This document shows, in pieces, positions 18,616-21,819 of a stretch of DNA of 21,819 bases. The DNA lies in the NCBI GenBank assembly GCA_025201705.1, contig MU617141.1, positions 1-21,819 on the forward strand, in the 5' to 3' direction. The position numbers and the translations under genes were made by a program. The DNA comes from Dissophora ornata. Its lineage: Eukaryota; Mortierellomycota; Mortierellomycetes; Mortierellales; Mortierellaceae. Position 1 is the stretch's first letter. Each line of letters starts with the position of its first letter. Under the pieces are notes generated by a model. It worked only from the letters and a program-made list of their open reading frames with translations. It had not been told where the DNA came from and searched no databases.

Positions 18616-21600
18616 TCAATCATCGTCCGAGTTATTCTCGCTGTCTGAAGAGGTTGAATCTACATCTGAGTCAGCTACATACTCCCTCGACTTTGGTAAC
18701 TTCGCAACATTCACCTTCGACTTTGGTGGCTTCGCTACATAGTCCGCCGGCCTTGATGACCTCTCCTCTGCAGTCAGTCGTCTGGACCTTATTATCCTGG
18801 CCCGCAACCAGGCGGAGGGCCTCGCCGCGAGTGGCGGCAGACCCGTCTTTCCCATCGCAATATCGATCATGTCTTCAGTCTGGTCACGCTCCTCCCGCTG
18901 TCGCTCCAGAACCTGCACCTGATTATCATCCAGATCGGGCTTTGCATCAGCAGCACTCACAATCTTCAAGATATCCTCCGCAGACAATGCATAACCCTCA
19001 TACGGCTTAATCCTCTGCTCCTGCTTAGCCTTCAGCGTCGCCTCGTGCAGTTCTGGGAATTGGCTCAGCAGGTGGTCAAGGGCCGTGGATTGCAGATGCC
19101 CAATCAGACGATAGTTGTGCGCATCCATAGTTGTCCTGCGGTGCAACTCCACCTCCACATTCCTGCTCTTCTTTCCACCCTTTCTCATTCTCATTCTCTC
19201 GTACCTGGCAGTCCGGGTGACAAGCGACTTGTCAAAGCTCTCGAGTTTCTTCCCCGTGTGGGTAATCATGTGCTCGATCATCTCCTTAAACGATTCTCCT
19301 CCGTGTCTTCGTACATTGCGCTCCTTCCAGATGTAATGGTAGAGCTTTGTGCTAGTTGGAATCTCCGTCAGCAATTGCTCACCCTCCTTCTGGACTGCCG
19401 TGGTTGCAAAGGCCAAAGCCGCTGCCGCCGCTGTTGTTGCCGAGGATACTGCCTCAGAACTACCCTGGCCTCGGCCCTGCTTTTTTGCCTGCTGACGAAG
19501 GTCATCGCGGGCCTTGATTATCTTTTCGAAAAGAGATTCTTGGTTCGCTCTGGCGTCGTCTTGGATTTCCTTGTAGAGCAAAGCCCAGTCAACTTCGTGA
19601 TGATTCTTGTACCCGTGGGCCTGGATCTTTTTGCACGCATCCCATTGTCCGTAGGCTTTTGCCCTGTGTACAAGCAATGTCCTGTCCGTCATGCCGGATG
19701 CAGCGGCTGTCGTGTTGAACTCGTGATCGTCATCAACGTCGCTCTCACTATCGTTTTCACTGTCGCTTTCACCGCTCTCACCGCTATCATCTCCATTCTC
19801 TTGGGCCTCCGCTGCCAGTCTCTGCTTTTTCGCAAGCTGCTTCTGGGCTTTCGCAGCCTCTTGAGATCTCTGTGCATTAATCGCAGCACCTGCCTTGGTA
19901 TTCCAAAACTCACCCCTAATCAATCTAGGCTGCAGTGTCGTGAAGTACCGATGACGACACTGATGCCTCCTCCTTGTGCCTTCCATCTTCTCTGACACTG
20001 TCGTCCATAGCAACTCCGCTTCAAGCACAGTTTTCTTCCCCTGCCTTTCCGCCATATCCTGCAAGACGTCAAGCAAGCGCTCATCTTCCTCGGAGCTCCA
20101 GGTGCCGACTGCAGACGTGTCCTGGTCCTTGAGGTGATTTCGGTATCGATCTCGACAGCTGTCTGCAATACGGCCGAGATTTTGACCAATAAGCGTCCAC
20201 TGGTTCTTATGTTTTGCATAGAGCTCTTTGAGCTTATCATCGTCTTCTTTGGACCAGATGCCTAGGTTGTTCTGAGGGTGGAACTTCCGACGGAGGTGGA
20301 GATATACGTTCATCAAAGGCCGGGTCTTCAGGCGAGTGGCTAGAGTAGTTATCATCGCAACAAGATTTATAAGAATTCAGATTAGTTTAAAGCGTACAGA
20401 CAGTTGTAAGCAAAAGCCTTTTCTTTATAGGACTATAGATTTGTCGTTCTTACCGATCTCGATCCACAGGGGCAGCAGTTCAGCCTTGTCCTTGCGGCGC
20501 TGTCCATCGTGACTCGAGAACCACTGTTGAACCAGGTCTTTGGGTTTGTTGTGCCGAGCGATATAATCGCTAACAGTATCCTCAATGACCCTGCTCTCCT
20601 GGGCTGTGAATGCTCCTGTCGTGTACTTAATACCTGTCGAACAAAAAGTAATAAAGGCGTTCAATGTGCTTGTCTAACAGCCAGAGGGAGATGCCGGAAA
20701 AAGAAAGAGAGAGGCCCAGAGTCTACACTCACCTCGTTTCTTCAGGTCATTAGCCATCAAAAACATCGTATGCAATGGGTTATCGGAGGTGCGCTGAGTA
20801 TCCCACTCCAGCTGGTCCTCCAAACTCAACGCCTGGCTAGTCACCTCTTCATTATTCCTTCTCTTCACAGTCTTTGTTGAAGCCTCGTTCGCACGTCTGG
20901 TTGTCGCCACGACCGAGGAGTCGCCATTATCCGCCGCAACACCACTACCCGTCGGCAATTTCTGCGCTCGCTGCTTCTGCTTCTCCTCTGCATTGCTCTC
21001 CAGGGCCGACCAGAGTGCCGCCCCTCTCAAATTAACGCTTCCCTCTTCAGGCGCAGCTACTCCTCCTGATGATGACAGCGTGGCGCGTTTCTTGGCTGGA
21101 GGGGCTTCGGCATCTGAAGACGAGTCAGAACTACCATCATCTGAATCTGGGAGGGCGAGGCCTCCAAAAGCTCCTGCTGCAGATGAAGAGGGTTTGTTTC
21201 CTTTGATGGGGGTCACAGTGACTTCGTCGTCCGAAGAAGAATCTGAGCCGCCATCGTCCAAGTCGATGAGTTCGAGAGCTCCAAAGACTCCTGTCTCGGA
21301 AGAGATTTTCTTTCCTTTGGTGTGGTCGGTTATAGTTGCAGATGTAGGCACTGCTGTTGCTGTTACTGGCACTGACGACGCCGTTGCGGTTTCCTTTTTG
21401 AAAGCGGCAATGTTAATTCCTTTATCTTTGTTGCTGGCCATGACAGGGTGTTCCTCGCGTCCTTTGCTTTCCTGTTTCTCTGCCTTGTTCTTCTCCTTCT
21501 TGTCCTTCTTCTCCTTCTTGTCCTTCTTCTCCTTCTTGTCCTTCTTCTCCTTCTTTTCCTTCTTTTCCTTCTTGTCCTTCTTTTCCTTTTTGTCCTTCTT

Positions 21601-21741
21601 CTCCTTTTTGTCCTTCTTGTCCTTCTTCTCCTTCCTGTCTTTTTTGTGCTTCTTTTCCTTCTTTTGCGCCTTGTCGACCTGATCCTCCTTCTCTCTCTTC
21701 CGCTTCTTCGATTCGCTATGCGTTTCCATGCTAGACATCAT
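18616..21741 (-). CDS. REB1: Reb1/TTF1-type Myb DNA-binding protein
   Basis: Three exons, 20733-21741, 20454-20633 and 18616-20339, give 970 residues with clean GT-AG junctions. Residues about 9-92 are a Lys/Glu/Asp repeat (units like KEKKDKK). Residues about 95-335 are Ser/Asp-rich and probably disordered, with two related acidic modules (GALELIDLDDGGSD and GGLALPDSDDGSSD). Residues 338-421 (TTGAFTAQESRVIEDT, then RPLMNVYLHLRRKFHPQNN) match the conserved region before the Myb repeats of Reb1 and TTF-I. Myb repeat 1 spans about 424-466 (W425, W444, RDRYRNH) and repeat 2 about 476-529 (W477, W508, RRRHQCRHRY). Family members bind rDNA terminators to stop Pol I and block replication forks, and act as general regulatory factors. 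Residues about 590-970 include a second conserved-looking region (KLYHYIWKERNVRRHGGE) I cannot assign. The name rests on domain order; a DMTF1-like protein is the alternative. Confidence 0.8.
21478..21664. repeat. Imperfect 9/18-bp tandem repeat coding the lysine tract of REB1
   Basis: Units of TTCTTGTCC and TTCTCC / TTTTCC alternate for about 190 bp on the plus strand, encoding KDKK and KEKK units on the minus strand. Such tracts usually vary in length between strains. Confidence 0.85.
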
Positions 21742-21819
21742 TTAGTATTCGCGACTCTGCGTTACACCTGATAATGCAAAGTCGGAGAAAAATAAGAAAA
21801 TGCGGATTAGTTTTTTTTT

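Noticed and set aside
19045..19995. A 316-codon open frame on the plus strand
   Set aside because: It is antisense to the REB1 exon that encodes the Myb repeats; composition is Leu/Cys/Arg-rich shadow sequence with no domain.
20993..21682. A 229-codon plus-strand open frame with a Phe/Leu/Ser repeat tail resembling membrane segments
   Set aside because: The repeats are the complement of the lysine-tract DNA of REB1, so the apparent hydrophobic segments are artefacts.

Overview
The window looks like nuclear DNA of an early-diverging filamentous fungus, most probably a Mortierellaceae-type mucoromycete. This is inferred from gene content and gene style: many short GT-AG introns, compact spacing, CT-rich acceptors, and a load of broken multi-exon accessory genes among conserved housekeeping genes. 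No rRNA or tRNA gene, CRISPR array or bacterial-style operon was seen.

Layout from left to right. (1) 1-2027 (+): the 3' part of CDC42, missing only its first coding exon. (2) 2494-3368 (-): CHZ1, a histone H2A.Z chaperone, divergent from (3) 3768-5554 (+): DCN1, a cullin neddylation co-factor; their start codons are 399 bp apart. (4) 6037-8507 (-) and 9735-11810 (+): two divergent, head-to-head paralogues with a putative PD-(D/E)XK nuclease-like core, called A and B here. They align with each other and share intron positions, and both are disrupted. The 1.2 kb between them carries two separate tandem duplications (244-bp and 115-bp periods). (5) 11860-14075 (-): gene D, resembling a tyrosine-recombinase (Crypton-like) N-terminal region with a possible GCR1-like C-terminal part but no catalytic domain; it lies tail-to-tail with B. 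(6) 14453-15524 (-): QCR6, the complex III hinge subunit, whose second intron holds a dispersed repeat. (7) 16432-17803 (+): gene C, a third and different nuclease-like gene, also disrupted. (8) 18357-18446: a second, inverted copy of the dispersed repeat. (9) 18616-21741 (-): a 970-residue Reb1/TTF1-type Myb protein with a lysine-rich N-terminal repeat.

The five core genes (CDC42, CHZ1, DCN1, QCR6, REB1) splice into clean reading frames with no break. All four accessory genes (A, B, C, D) contain frameshifts, in-frame stops, a ruined splice donor or a deletion. The window therefore looks like a conserved chromosome arm into which a fast-decaying family of nuclease-like and transposon-related genes has been interleaved. 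The A/B pair, with homologous gene structures visible inside this one window, is the most interesting signal. Its biological role cannot be read from sequence alone; an effector-like or selfish role is only inference.
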